A stretch of DNA of 64,000 nucleotides from Bin5 sp965204705 (GTDB lineage Bacteria > Chloroflexota > Anaerolineae > Caldilineales > Caldilineaceae). The translations under genes and the position numbers were made by a program. This document shows, piece by piece, positions 36,596 through 45,077 of the stretch (positions are counted from its first letter, which is position 1; every line of letters begins with the position of its first letter). The notes beneath the pieces were generated by a model. That model searched no databases. It saw only the letters and a list, made by a program, of their open reading frames with translations, and was not told the origin of the DNA. Location: contig OZ242006.1 in NCBI GenBank assembly GCA_965204705.1, positions 744,001-808,000 on the forward strand. Reading direction: 5' to 3'.

Positions 36596-37972
36596 ATGCA
36601 GACTGAGAAAGTGCCTGATCCATCAAGCAAGAACGGAAACGACAGTTCCAATCCGAATTCCGAGTCATCTCCGGGGCCCACCCCGCCCCCACCGGCCCGG
36701 CCCGCCTCGCCGGAAGGCAGACCCGTCTGGTCGCGGCGCCGCTTCCTGGCAGCCGCGGCCGCCGGACTTGGTGTGCTTGTCGGGGCCTGCAACGGAGAAC
36801 CATCCTTGGATGCCTCCTCCTTGTCGGCAACCCCCTCAACGCCCGGCACGTATAAAGGGTACCTACCTTGGGTCGAGATGCGCGGCCTGCGCCCCGCCGC
36901 GCCCGTATTCACGCCGACACCGCCCAAAGCGACCTTAACCCCATTTCCATCCGACACGCCAGTCCCGACCAACACAACGGTCCCGCCGACGCCAACCTAC
37001 ACCCCGACACCGACCGTTACCCCGTTCCCGCCCGGCCCGCCCAGCAAGCTCGGTCTCTTCATCACACGCAACCATCCCAGCGTCTTCAACGTTCTGCGCA
37101 GCGGCGGCGTCTCCGTCGTCAAGACCCTGGAACTGGATTTTCGTTTCGCCCGCCAGATCAAAGAAACTGCCCCGACTACCCGTCTGATCGGGCGCATCGA
37201 CCTGCCCCAGTTGCAACTGCAAAATCTCAACGCGAAAGCCGCCGCAAGGGAATTCGTCGATCGTCTCTGGCCCATCGCCGACCATCCTGAGCGCCGCCTT
37301 TTCTACGACGGCTGGGAAGCCTACAACGAACCGGTGGCCGGAAACCTGGACGAATTCAAACGCCTTACTGAGTTCGAAGTCGAGCGAACCAGGCTCCTCG
37401 CCCAAGGTGGTCTGCGCAGCGTAATCGGCAACTTCGGCACGGGTCAGCCGTCCCCCGAAATGTGGGAGCATTTCCTGCCAGCCGTTGCCGAAGCACAGGC
37501 CCACGATGGCTGGCTGGGCTTGCACGAGTACTCCGCCCCCACAATCTACTTCGCCAGCACACGTGACGGCCAAGGCCGCTACCCGGGAATCGCACCGCAT
37601 GACACCGGCTGGCTGACATTGCGCTACCGCCAGCTCTACAATCAGATCCTGAAGCCCGCCGGCCGCGCAATACCGCTGGTGATGACGGAATTGGGCGTAG
37701 ACGGCCTTGTGACCAATCGTCCAGGCCCGCAGGACGCCAAAGGCTGGCAGCACTTTCAGCAGTATTGGGCGCAGCACGGCTTCGGTTCCTGGGGCCCAGG
37801 TGCATACGTGGAACAGCTTGTCTGGTATGATCAGGCAATGCAACAGGATTCCTATGTGATAGGCGGCTGCATCTTCGCCCTGGCAGCCAGCCCCGGCTGG
37901 GAATCATATGAGATCGGCGGGCACGTGGAGTCGGTGCTGCAACAGTACCTGAGCGTCCATCCGCAGCGGTAA
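36596..37972 (+). CDS. Tat-exported lipoprotein with a glycoside-hydrolase clan-A-like barrel
   Basis: This 458-residue protein has a Pro/Ser-rich N-terminus and a twin-arginine signal with lipobox (SRRRFLAAAAAGLGVLVGAC). A Thr/Pro linker (about 100-145) leads to a TIM-barrel-like domain. Two motifs of clan-A glycosidases are visible in the right order: WEAYNEPV (Asn-Glu, acid/base) and LVMTELGVDG (Glu, nucleophile). LGLHEYSAPT between them is also barrel-like. A folded protein exported by Tat and held on the outer face of the membrane, possibly degrading or binding polysaccharide, is the best guess; the substrate is unknown. The frame remains open far upstream, but the promoter position and the signal peptide define this start. 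Confidence 0.75.
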   Translation: MQTEKVPDPSSKNGNDSSNPNSESSPGPTPPPPARPASPEGRPVWSRRRFLAAAAAGLGVLVGACNGEPSLDASSLSATPSTPGTYKGYLPWVEMRGLRPAAPVFTPTPPKATLTPFPSDTPVPTNTTVPPTPTYTPTPTVTPFPPGPPSKLGLFITRNHPSVFNVLRSGGVSVVKTLELDFRFARQIKETAPTTRLIGRIDLPQLQLQNLNAKAAAREFVDRLWPIADHPERRLFYDGWEAYNEPVAGNLDEFKRLTEFEVERTRLLAQGGLRSVIGNFGTGQPSPEMWEHFLPAVAEAQAHDGWLGLHEYSAPTIYFASTRDGQGRYPGIAPHDTGWLTLRYRQLYNQILKPAGRAIPLVMTELGVDGLVTNRPGPQDAKGWQHFQQYWAQHGFGSWGPGAYVEQLVWYDQAMQQDSYVIGGCIFALAASPGWESYEIGGHVESVLQQYLSVHPQR

Positions 37973-38058
37973 GCGCTTCAGCTCTGTTCAGATCCGGCGG
38001 GCTGACGCCAGATAGCCGACGGCTGAGTCTCGCGGTCCAACAACCATCTTTCGTTACG

Positions 38059-38442
38059 GTGAACTCTCTGAGCGACATTCATCGCGGTCTGGCCCAAACC
38101 GGCATCCTGTTCTTTATTGCCTTAGGCGTGTGGGCCATCTGGCTCCGCATTCGCTCCCGCCCGCTTGACGGCAGCTGGTACGGCGCCGCAGTAATCGGTG
38201 AACTGCTGATGATCGTGGAGTTTCTGCTGGGGTGGGTGCTCTACGGCCAGGGGCTGGGCGGGAACCTGTCTCGCGCCTTTGTGCACATACTATACGCTTC
38301 CGTCGCCGTTATCACCCTGCCCGCAGCCTATCTCTACCTCAGCCGCCTGCAGGATGAAAACGTAAAAACAATACTGTTCGCAATCGTCTGCTTCTTTCTG
38401 ATGGAGGTCGTCATTCGCGCCCGTGTGGTAGCGCTGGTATAA
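38059..38442 (+). CDS. Small four-helix membrane protein, unknown function
   Basis: This 127-residue protein consists almost entirely of four hydrophobic helices: LAQTGILFFIALGVWAIWL, GAAVIGELLMIVEFLLGWVL, AFVHILYASVAVITLPAAYL and ILFAIVCFFLMEVVIRARV. The loops are short and the pattern resembles uncharacterised Chloroflexota membrane proteins. The start is GTG without a clear ribosome-binding site. The -10 of the next gene overlaps its stop codon. Confidence 0.65.
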   Translation: MNSLSDIHRGLAQTGILFFIALGVWAIWLRIRSRPLDGSWYGAAVIGELLMIVEFLLGWVLYGQGLGGNLSRAFVHILYASVAVITLPAAYLYLSRLQDENVKTILFAIVCFFLMEVVIRARVVALV

Positions 38443-38443
38443 T
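38435..38443 (+). promoter_or_regulatory. Extended -10 promoter before the HNH gene
   Basis: TGGTATAAT (TGn plus perfect TATAAT) overlaps the stop codon of the preceding gene; no good -35 is seen. Confidence 0.5.
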
Positions 38444-38575
38444 CTGCTCCCAGAGCCAGTCCTGTCCGACACCTCGGCCCAGGCTACATTCAGCAGCATG
38501 GCAAAGTCGGCCTCTGGCCTGCCTCAACGCCGTGCGCAATCTTCAGTAAAGACATCTAGCACCATCGCCAAGACC

Positions 38576-39085
38576 ATGTCCCGTTCCGTGCTGGTACTGA
38601 ATGCAACGTTCGAACCTTTGAGCCTCGTCTCTGTGCGACGGGCGGTCGTACTGTTGTTACGGGAAAAGGCCGAGCTGGTCGAAGCGACAGAACGCATGCT
38701 GCACAGCGCCAGCGAGGCCCTGCCCGAGCCTCTGGTGATTCGTCTTACCCGCTACGTTCGGCTGCCCCATCGCTCTGTCCCGCCCACCCGCAGCGCCGTG
38801 ATCCTGCGAGATGCTTACACCTGCCAGTACTGCGGCGACACGCCGGGCAAGCACTCGCTCACCGTCGACCACGTCATCCCCCGCTGTCGCGGCGGCGACC
38901 ATAGCTGGACCAATCTGGCTACCGCCTGCAAACGCTGCAACTGCAAAAAGGGCGGCGTGAGCCCCCGCGAAGCCGGCATGAAGCTGATCCGGCGTCCGTT
39001 TGAACCCACCTACGTCGCCCTCGTCCTCTTGAGCAATCCGACCGCCGCTTCCCGCTGGGAGACGCTGATGGGTGCCGCATTCTAG
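38576..39085 (+). CDS. HNH endonuclease family protein
   Basis: This 169-residue protein begins MSRSVLVLNATFEPLSLVSV, followed by a helix with VVLLLREKAELVEA, as in a widespread bacterial HNH group. The nuclease motif is complete: YTCQYCGDTPGKHSLTVDHV gives the CxxC zinc pair and the DH, followed by IPRCRGGDHSWTNLATACK and RCNCKKGG with the second zinc pair and the Asn. HNH proteins cut or nick DNA; this group sits in conserved chromosomal places and its role is unknown. An upstream in-frame ATG (38498) would add 26 low-complexity residues. The start chosen matches the usual N-terminus of homologues. Confidence 0.85.
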   Translation: MSRSVLVLNATFEPLSLVSVRRAVVLLLREKAELVEATERMLHSASEALPEPLVIRLTRYVRLPHRSVPPTRSAVILRDAYTCQYCGDTPGKHSLTVDHVIPRCRGGDHSWTNLATACKRCNCKKGGVSPREAGMKLIRRPFEPTYVALVLLSNPTAASRWETLMGAAF

Positions 39086-39146
39086 CTGCCTTCAGCTGCC
39101 GCGCCAGCGTGTCCTGACAACCGGAAACCACCCACCAGAGACCTAC

Positions 39147-39797
39147 ATGAACAGGCCCCATCAGGAAACATTGGACGCCGTAATCCGGCGCATTCACGAT
39201 CTGAACGAGCAGTCTCTTCTGCAGCTTTCACAATATCTGGGTTACCTCAAGTGGCAGGAGGAGCTCTGGCAAAGTCTGTTGGAAGATGAAGGTACAGACG
39301 ACACCGGTTTTGCCCTCGTTTGGAAATGCGACCTGTTGGAGCTCTTCCCCAATTCCCGCCAAAGCGCTACCCGCACGCCGGACCTGATGGAGGTGCGAAT
39401 CGACACCGCCAGCTGCGGCATGGTGCAGCAGCCGGCTCTGTGGCAGCATCCGCCTGTCGAAGGCAGCGCCGTTGTCGAATACGACCTGCAAGTCCCTCCG
39501 GATGTCGACCGTCTGCGCATGCAGTTCGCAATCGGCATTCGCGACGGCGCCCAGATGGAAGACGACAACTTCTGCGCCTTCCGCGTCCTCCTCAACGGCG
39601 TGCGCATCTGGAGCAGCACCAAGCAGAGCTGCGAGTGGGAACGCTTCGTCACCGACCTGCCCAATCAGGCCGGTCAACATGCCGTCCTCCAACTCATGAC
39701 CGATGGCCTGGGCAACAGCCGCTGGAACTGGGCCGTCTGGGCCGAACCCCAACTCCTCGGGTACGCCGCCAATCTGCAGGACGACGCCAGCAGGTAG
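39147..39797 (+). CDS. Hypothetical protein with a beta-sandwich-like C-terminus
   Basis: I do not recognise this 216-residue soluble protein with certainty. The first 50 residues form helices (HQETLDAVIRRIHDLNEQSL, then QYLGYLKWQEELWQSLL). The rest is rich in beta strands, with VEYDLQVPPDVDRLRMQFAI, CAFRVLLNGVRIWSS and a final WNWAVWAEPQLLG. This order resembles NPCBM-like carbohydrate-binding domains, where a strand pattern of induced-fit loops ends in a Trp-rich edge; the similarity is only impressionistic. No signal peptide is present. It is followed closely by a membrane protein gene. Confidence 0.6.
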   Translation: MNRPHQETLDAVIRRIHDLNEQSLLQLSQYLGYLKWQEELWQSLLEDEGTDDTGFALVWKCDLLELFPNSRQSATRTPDLMEVRIDTASCGMVQQPALWQHPPVEGSAVVEYDLQVPPDVDRLRMQFAIGIRDGAQMEDDNFCAFRVLLNGVRIWSSTKQSCEWERFVTDLPNQAGQHAVLQLMTDGLGNSRWNWAVWAEPQLLGYAANLQDDASR

Positions 39798-39870
39798 CGA
39801 CGGGCACAGGGGAAGCCCGCGCCTTCACTCTTCCCTCCCCGCTCTGCCCCGTGGATGACGGAGTTCCCCC

Positions 39871-40662
39871 ATGCCGGTCCTCGACCTCATCGCTTGGTTT
39901 CTACTCTTCCTCTGGGCCTCTTTTCTGGCCGCCGGGCTTCTCATCCGCAAATCCAGCCCGCAGAAACGGCGCCTCCCCGCCTGGACGCGAGCAGCCTCCG
40001 CGCTGACTCTACTCCTTCTCGCCTGGTACGGCTTCTTACTCGCCCTTCCCGGTACCGAAACCGCCCGCTACGCCTTCGGCATCGCCGCCGCAACCGCTCT
40101 CAACCTTGTGGGCGGCCTTTTTGCGGCCAGCGCGCACTTGTCCAGACGGCTCTGGTTCAGCATCTCCGCCACTGCTGTCGGCTACCTTCTGATCGTCGCC
40201 GCGATCGCCCAATATGGCCCGTCCCTCGAAGACGTTCGCCTGCTTGCCCTGAGCCTCTGTCTCCTCATCGGCGCGCTCGCCGGCCTCATAATTCTGCTGT
40301 GGACGCGCCATCGCCATCCTGTCCAGACGGCCGCGGCCGCAGTCTACACGCTTCTTCTGCTCTTCGCCGCAGCCGGCCTTGCTATCGGGCTGGCGCTTAC
40401 CGCTCCGCGCTTCGGAGTTCTGCCAGCAGGCCTGCTTCTCCTCGTCTTCAGCGACCTGATCCTGCTCACTGAACTGGCTGCCAGCCCGTCCCTCTTCCCG
40501 CACCTCAGGCCATCCGTGGCAGGATCCGGGAGCCGGCTTTTCCCACTGCTCAGCAGCGCAGCCCGCCTGATCCGCCCACCCGCCCAGGCCCTTATCGTCG
40601 TCTCGATCTGGTCCGCGCTTCAGAATCCCATCAGTTCGCAGTTTCCGGTTATCGGCGCCTGA
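39871..40662 (+). CDS. Polytopic membrane protein, unknown function
   Basis: This 263-residue protein has about seven hydrophobic segments, beginning LDLIAWFLLFLWASFLAAGL and including SATAVGYLLIVAAIAQYG and AAVYTLLLLFAAAGLAIGLAL. No catalytic motif is visible. GGAG lies seven bases before the ATG, and the gene follows the previous one by 73 bases on the same strand. Repeat copy C lies directly downstream. I do not assign a function. Confidence 0.6.
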   Translation: MPVLDLIAWFLLFLWASFLAAGLLIRKSSPQKRRLPAWTRAASALTLLLLAWYGFLLALPGTETARYAFGIAAATALNLVGGLFAASAHLSRRLWFSISATAVGYLLIVAAIAQYGPSLEDVRLLALSLCLLIGALAGLIILLWTRHRHPVQTAAAAVYTLLLLFAAAGLAIGLALTAPRFGVLPAGLLLLVFSDLILLTELAASPSLFPHLRPSVAGSGSRLFPLLSSAARLIRPPAQALIVVSIWSALQNPISSQFPVIGA

Positions 40663-40720
40663 CGCCCAGCCGCGCCGCCGCTGTCAGCGCACCAACCGGC
40701 AAAAGGCAGCGGTGACACTC

Positions 40721-41072
40721 GACGGGGTGCAGTCCGGAATGGGGGTGAAATTTCGTTCACCTCTGGTGACGACTAAGCCAAAGTCAATTCGCGTCGCCGA
40801 TCAGCGCAAGCGCCGTCGCCACTGACCACTGACTACTGATCACTGACCACTGCAGTTCTGTGCGGTCGGGCCTTCGGCCCTCCCTTGTGCGGGGGGACTC
40901 CCCCCGCAACGCCCCCCCAACACCATGCCACGTTGGCGCCGCGTCGCCGCCGTACTGTCTATACCGCCGGTCGCCCACCCATGTCGTGCCGCGAAGCCGT
41001 CCGCCGTGACCACGGTAGGGGCAGGCCTTGTGCCTGCCCACTCTCTCCCCAAATTTGGACTCCACCCTCTCG
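40721..41072. repeat. Dispersed hairpin repeat, copy C (most complete)
   Basis: In order it has a 5' module starting GGGGTGCAGTCC, shared with copy B, with CTGACCA-type heptads at 40820-40856. Then come the GGGCC-TTC-GGCCC and GCGGGGGG-ACT-CCCCCCGC hairpins, the roughly 110-base core shared with copy A, the GGGGCAGGC-CTTGT-GCCTGCCC hairpin and the ending CCAAATTTGGACTCCACCC. No transposase-like gene is inside. It fills most of the 500-base gap between a membrane protein and the acyl-CoA synthetase. Confidence 0.8.
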
Positions 41073-41105
41073 TCGCCCCCCATTTCCATCTTCTCCATTT
41101 TTCGC

Positions 41106-41111
41106 TATAAT
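41106..41111 (+). promoter_or_regulatory. TATAAT before the acyl-CoA synthetase gene
   Basis: A perfect TATAAT follows repeat copy C by about 35 bases and precedes the start codon by 53. No clear -35 at 17 bases. Copy A is also followed by a TATAAT at a similar distance. Confidence 0.4.
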
Positions 41112-41164
41112 AGGACGCTACTAAGGCAGGCCAAGCTCAAGCCATCCCCAATTCGAGACAGGTC

Positions 41165-43138
41165 ATGTCCACCAACCATTTCCCCTTCGGCCAGGACATC
41201 GCATGGCAGCCGAATCCTGACTGGATCGCGCAAAGCAATCTGCAACAATTTATGGACCGGCACGGCATAGCTTCCTATGACGACCTGCTCACGCGCTCAG
41301 TCGAAGATATCAGCTGGTTCTGGGATGCGGTGATGGAGGACCTCGATATTCGCTTCGCCCAACCATACTCGCAGATCGTAGACCTGTCCGACGGCGCGCC
41401 TTTCGCCCGCTGGTGTGTCGACGGAAACATGAACATCATCCACAACTGCCTCGACAAATACCAGACTACCGCCACCGCCTCCCAGCTCGCTCTCATCTGG
41501 GAAGGCGAGGAAGGCGAAAGCGTCACCCTCACCTACGCCCAGCTCCACCAGGAAGTCTGCCGCTGCGCCAATGCCCTGCGCACTCTCGGTATCGGCAGCG
41601 GCGACGCTGTAGGCCTGTACATGCCGATGATCCCGGAGCTGGCTGTCGCCTTTTTGGCGGTGATCAAAATCGGCGGCATTATCCTGCCCCTGTTCAGCGG
41701 GTACGGCCCGTCTGCCATCCGAAACCGCCTCACCGATGGTGGCGCCAAAGCCGTCTTTGCTGCCGACGGATTCCTCCGTCGCGGGCAGGCTGTGGCTATG
41801 AAATCGACGCTCGACAAAGCGCTGGCTGACGTCCCAAGCGTCCAGCATGTGATCGTCTGCAAGCGGCTCCCCGCCTCGTCGCCCGCCGCCCAGGTCCCCT
41901 GGCGCCAGCAACGCGACTGCTGGTGGCATGAGCTGATTCCCTCGCAACCAGCCGAGGCCGAGACCACTATGACCGGTGCCGAGGATCCGCTGATGATCAT
42001 CTACACCAGCGGTACCACCGGTCCCCCCAAGGGTGCCGTCCATACCCACTGCGGATTTCCCATTAAGGGTGCCCAGGATATGCGCCACGCCATGGACGTC
42101 AAGCCGGGCGATCGCGTCTATTGGATGACCGATATGGGCTGGATGATGGGACCGTGGCTAGTACTCGCCACCCTGCTCAACCGCGCCACGATGTTCTTCT
42201 TCGACGGCGCCCCCGACTATCCATCGGTCGACCGCGTATGGGAACTCTGCGCCCGCCACCAGATCACACTTCTGGGCCTCTCGCCGATGCTCGTCCGGAC
42301 ACTGATGCCCCACGGCGCCGATTACGTAGCCCGCCATGATCTCTCGCGTCTGCGGGCTGTCGGAGCCACCGGAAGCCCGTGGGGACCATCCAGTTGGCGC
42401 TGGATTTTCGAGAATGTGCTCGAAAGCCGCAAGCCCATCTTCAACTATACCGGCGGCACCGAAATCAGCGGCGGCATCCTGTCCGGCAGCCTGTTCAAAC
42501 CGCTCAAACCTGCCGCATTCGGAGGGCCGATTCCCGGTATGGACGCCGATGTCGTCGACGCCTCCGGCAATCCGGTGCGCGGAGAAGTGGGCGACCTCAT
42601 TGTCCGTCAACCCTGGATCGGGATGACGCGCGGCTTCTGGGGCGCCAACGAACGCTATCTGGATACCTACTGGCATCGCTTCGACGGGATATGGGTACAC
42701 GGCGATTTCTGCGCCATCGATGAGGACGACATGTGGTACATTTTGGGGCGCAGCGACGACACCATTAACATCGCCGGCAAGCGGCTCGGGCCGGCCGAAG
42801 TCGAAACACTGGTCAATGCCCACCCCGACGTCACCGAATCCGCGGCTGTGGCCGTGCCCCACCCCCTCAAGGACAACGACGTTGTCGTGTTTGCCGTCCT
42901 CAAACCTGGCATCGACGCCAACGAACCCCTCCGCACCGCCCTGCAAGAGCGCATCACCACCGAATTGGGCCGCCCGCTCAGACCCAAAGAGGTCAGGTTC
43001 TGCGCCGCACTGCCCAAAACGCGCAACGCCAAGGTGATGCACCGCCTTATCCGGGCCTCCTACCTGGGCCAAGACCCTGGCGACATCAGCGCCCTCGAAG
43101 ACCCCACAACCTTGCAGGCGATCCAGCAGTCGGCATGA
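41165..43138 (+). CDS. AMP-forming acyl-CoA synthetase (acetyl-CoA synthetase-like)
   Basis: This 657-residue adenylating enzyme would activate a short carboxylic acid to its CoA thioester using ATP. The P-loop-like motif is YTSGTTGPPKGAVHTH (about 279). Then come YWMTDMGWMMGP, the FNYTGGTEISGG motif (about 429), WYILGRSDDTINIAGKRLGP with the hinge Asp, and the catalytic Lys in LPKTRNAKVMHR near the C-terminus. The N-terminal cap (WFWDAVMEDLDIRF) matches acetyl/propionyl-CoA synthetases, so acetate, propionate or a related acid is likely. The ABC-F gene overlaps its stop by 4 bases, suggesting coupled translation. Confidence 0.92.
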   Translation: MSTNHFPFGQDIAWQPNPDWIAQSNLQQFMDRHGIASYDDLLTRSVEDISWFWDAVMEDLDIRFAQPYSQIVDLSDGAPFARWCVDGNMNIIHNCLDKYQTTATASQLALIWEGEEGESVTLTYAQLHQEVCRCANALRTLGIGSGDAVGLYMPMIPELAVAFLAVIKIGGIILPLFSGYGPSAIRNRLTDGGAKAVFAADGFLRRGQAVAMKSTLDKALADVPSVQHVIVCKRLPASSPAAQVPWRQQRDCWWHELIPSQPAEAETTMTGAEDPLMIIYTSGTTGPPKGAVHTHCGFPIKGAQDMRHAMDVKPGDRVYWMTDMGWMMGPWLVLATLLNRATMFFFDGAPDYPSVDRVWELCARHQITLLGLSPMLVRTLMPHGADYVARHDLSRLRAVGATGSPWGPSSWRWIFENVLESRKPIFNYTGGTEISGGILSGSLFKPLKPAAFGGPIPGMDADVVDASGNPVRGEVGDLIVRQPWIGMTRGFWGANERYLDTYWHRFDGIWVHGDFCAIDEDDMWYILGRSDDTINIAGKRLGPAEVETLVNAHPDVTESAAVAVPHPLKDNDVVVFAVLKPGIDANEPLRTALQERITTELGRPLRPKEVRFCAALPKTRNAKVMHRLIRASYLGQDPGDISALEDPTTLQAIQQSA

Positions 43139-45054
43139 ACCTCCTCTCTCTCGAAAACGTCTCCAAGCAGTTCTCCGAACGGCTGCTGCTCGATGATGTC
43201 TCCCTCTCCATCAACGCCGGCGAACGCATCGGCCTGATCGGTGTCAACGGCAGCGGGAAGACGACCCTCCTGCGCATGATCGCCGGCCTCGAAGCGCCGG
43301 ACAGCGGAAACGTCACCGTCTGGGGCGGTGTGCGCATAGAAATGGTCCAACAGGAACCCCAGTTGGACGAAGGCGCGACCGTTCTCGAACAGCTCTTCCG
43401 CAGCAGCTCGCCCCAAATGCGCCTCCTGCGCGACTACGAAAGCGCCAGCCAGCGCCTCGAACACGAACCGGCTAACCCAGCCCTGCAACAGCGCCTCCTG
43501 GAACTCTCCGAAGAAATGGGGCGCACAGACGGCTGGGCCGCAGCCGCCAACGCGAAATCAATCCTCACCAAGTTGGGAATCAGCCACTTCGACGCCCGCG
43601 TCGAAACCCTCAGCGGCGGGCAGCGCAAACGCGTCGCCCTGGCACGCGCCCTGATCGACCGTGCCGACCTCCTCGTCCTCGATGAACCCACCAACCATAT
43701 CGACATTGACACCATCGAATGGCTGGAGGACTATTTGACCTCCGCGCCCGGCGCCCTTCTGATGGTCACCCATGACCGCCACTTCCTCGACCGTGTCGTC
43801 CACCGTATCGTCGAGTTGGACCGGCGCCAGCTCGTCTCCTACACCGGCAACTACAGCCGTTACCTGGAGCTTCGACAGCTGCGCCACGAACGCCTCGCCC
43901 TTGAGGAGCGCCAACGCCAGAAGCTCCTCAAAAGAGAGCTCGAATGGATCCGGCGAACCCCGATGGCCCGCGGCACCAAGCAGAAGGCCCGCCGGCAACG
44001 CGTCGCCGAACTCCAGCGCATCCAGTACGACTCCGACACCGATCGCGTGGTCATGGCCCTCGCGACCCGCCGCCTGGGCAAGTCCGTTCTCACAGCCAAG
44101 GGTATGACCAAGTTCTACGACGGCGCGGCCACCGTAAATAAGGTTGATTTTGCCCTCGAACCGGGCGATCGTATCGGCCTTTTGGGCCCGAACGGCGCCG
44201 GCAAGAGCACCTTTCTCGATATGCTGGCCGGTACAGTCAAAGTCGACGCGGGGCAGATCATATGGGGCGAGACCGTGCGGCTCGGTTACTACGACCAGCA
44301 GACGCGCGACCTCAATGACGCCCAGCGTCTGATCGAGTTCATCGAGGAAGAAGCCCCCCTGATCCAGGCACGCGACGGCAGCCGCGTCGAGGCCGCTCAG
44401 ATGATGGAGTGGTTTCTGTTTCCGCGCAAAATGCAGTGGGGGCGCATCGGCAGCCTCAGCGGGGGCGAACGCCGCCGCCTCTACCTCCTGCGCACTCTCG
44501 TCCACCAGCCCAACGTGCTTCTGCTGGACGAGCCAACCAACGATCTGGATGTGCAGACCCTGACCGTACTCGAGGAGTTTCTGGACGCCTTCAGCGGCTG
44601 CCTGGTCGTTGCCAGCCACGACCGCTACTTCCTCGACCGCACCGTCGACTTCATCATTCCCTTCGAGGAAGGACGCCTGGGCAAGCGCTACCCAGCCCCC
44701 TACGCAACCTACCGGCGCCTGTACACCAAGGACCAGCAAACCCGCCGCCCCGACCAGACCCGCAATGCACCCGCGCCCACTCGGCACGCCGCCAATGGAC
44801 AGGCGGCCTCGCGGTCGCGTCCACCCACAGCGGACAAGAAACTCTCTTGGAAGGAAAATCAGGAGTTGGCGCGTCTTGAATCGGAGATCGCCGGTTGGGA
44901 AGAGGAACAGACGTTCCTGCAGCAACAGATCAACGACAGCGGCAGCGACTATCAGGCGCTGCAACGCCTATCAGCAAAACTCACAGACGTCGAGTCGTCG
45001 CTGGAATCGGCCTTCGAGCGTTGGGCGGAGCTCTCAGAGCGCCAGGAGGTCTGA
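43135..45054 (+). CDS. ABC-F family ATPase (Uup-like)
   Basis: This 639-residue soluble protein has two ATP-binding cassettes and no membrane domain. NBD1 has Walker A GVNGSGKTT (about 38), LSGGQRKR and VLDEPTNHID. NBD2 has GPNGAGKST (about 351), LSGGERRR and LLDEPTNDLD. A charged linker of about 80 residues lies between them. The C-terminal 110 residues contain a coiled coil (WKENQELARLESEIAGWEEE and beyond), the hallmark of the Uup branch, which binds DNA or ribosomes. ABC-F proteins act on the ribosome, some giving antibiotic resistance. It overlaps the acyl-CoA synthetase by ATGA, and the downstream neighbour converges with a gap of only 23 bases. Confidence 0.93.
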   Translation: MNLLSLENVSKQFSERLLLDDVSLSINAGERIGLIGVNGSGKTTLLRMIAGLEAPDSGNVTVWGGVRIEMVQQEPQLDEGATVLEQLFRSSSPQMRLLRDYESASQRLEHEPANPALQQRLLELSEEMGRTDGWAAAANAKSILTKLGISHFDARVETLSGGQRKRVALARALIDRADLLVLDEPTNHIDIDTIEWLEDYLTSAPGALLMVTHDRHFLDRVVHRIVELDRRQLVSYTGNYSRYLELRQLRHERLALEERQRQKLLKRELEWIRRTPMARGTKQKARRQRVAELQRIQYDSDTDRVVMALATRRLGKSVLTAKGMTKFYDGAATVNKVDFALEPGDRIGLLGPNGAGKSTFLDMLAGTVKVDAGQIIWGETVRLGYYDQQTRDLNDAQRLIEFIEEEAPLIQARDGSRVEAAQMMEWFLFPRKMQWGRIGSLSGGERRRLYLLRTLVHQPNVLLLDEPTNDLDVQTLTVLEEFLDAFSGCLVVASHDRYFLDRTVDFIIPFEEGRLGKRYPAPYATYRRLYTKDQQTRRPDQTRNAPAPTRHAANGQAASRSRPPTADKKLSWKENQELARLESEIAGWEEEQTFLQQQINDSGSDYQALQRLSAKLTDVESSLESAFERWAELSERQEV

Positions 45055-45077
45055 TGCCCGCCGCCGGCTGCCGCGCG

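Noticed and set aside
43558..44964. A 468-codon minus-strand frame opposite the ABC-F gene
   Set aside because: Antisense shadow; no motif and no upstream signals.
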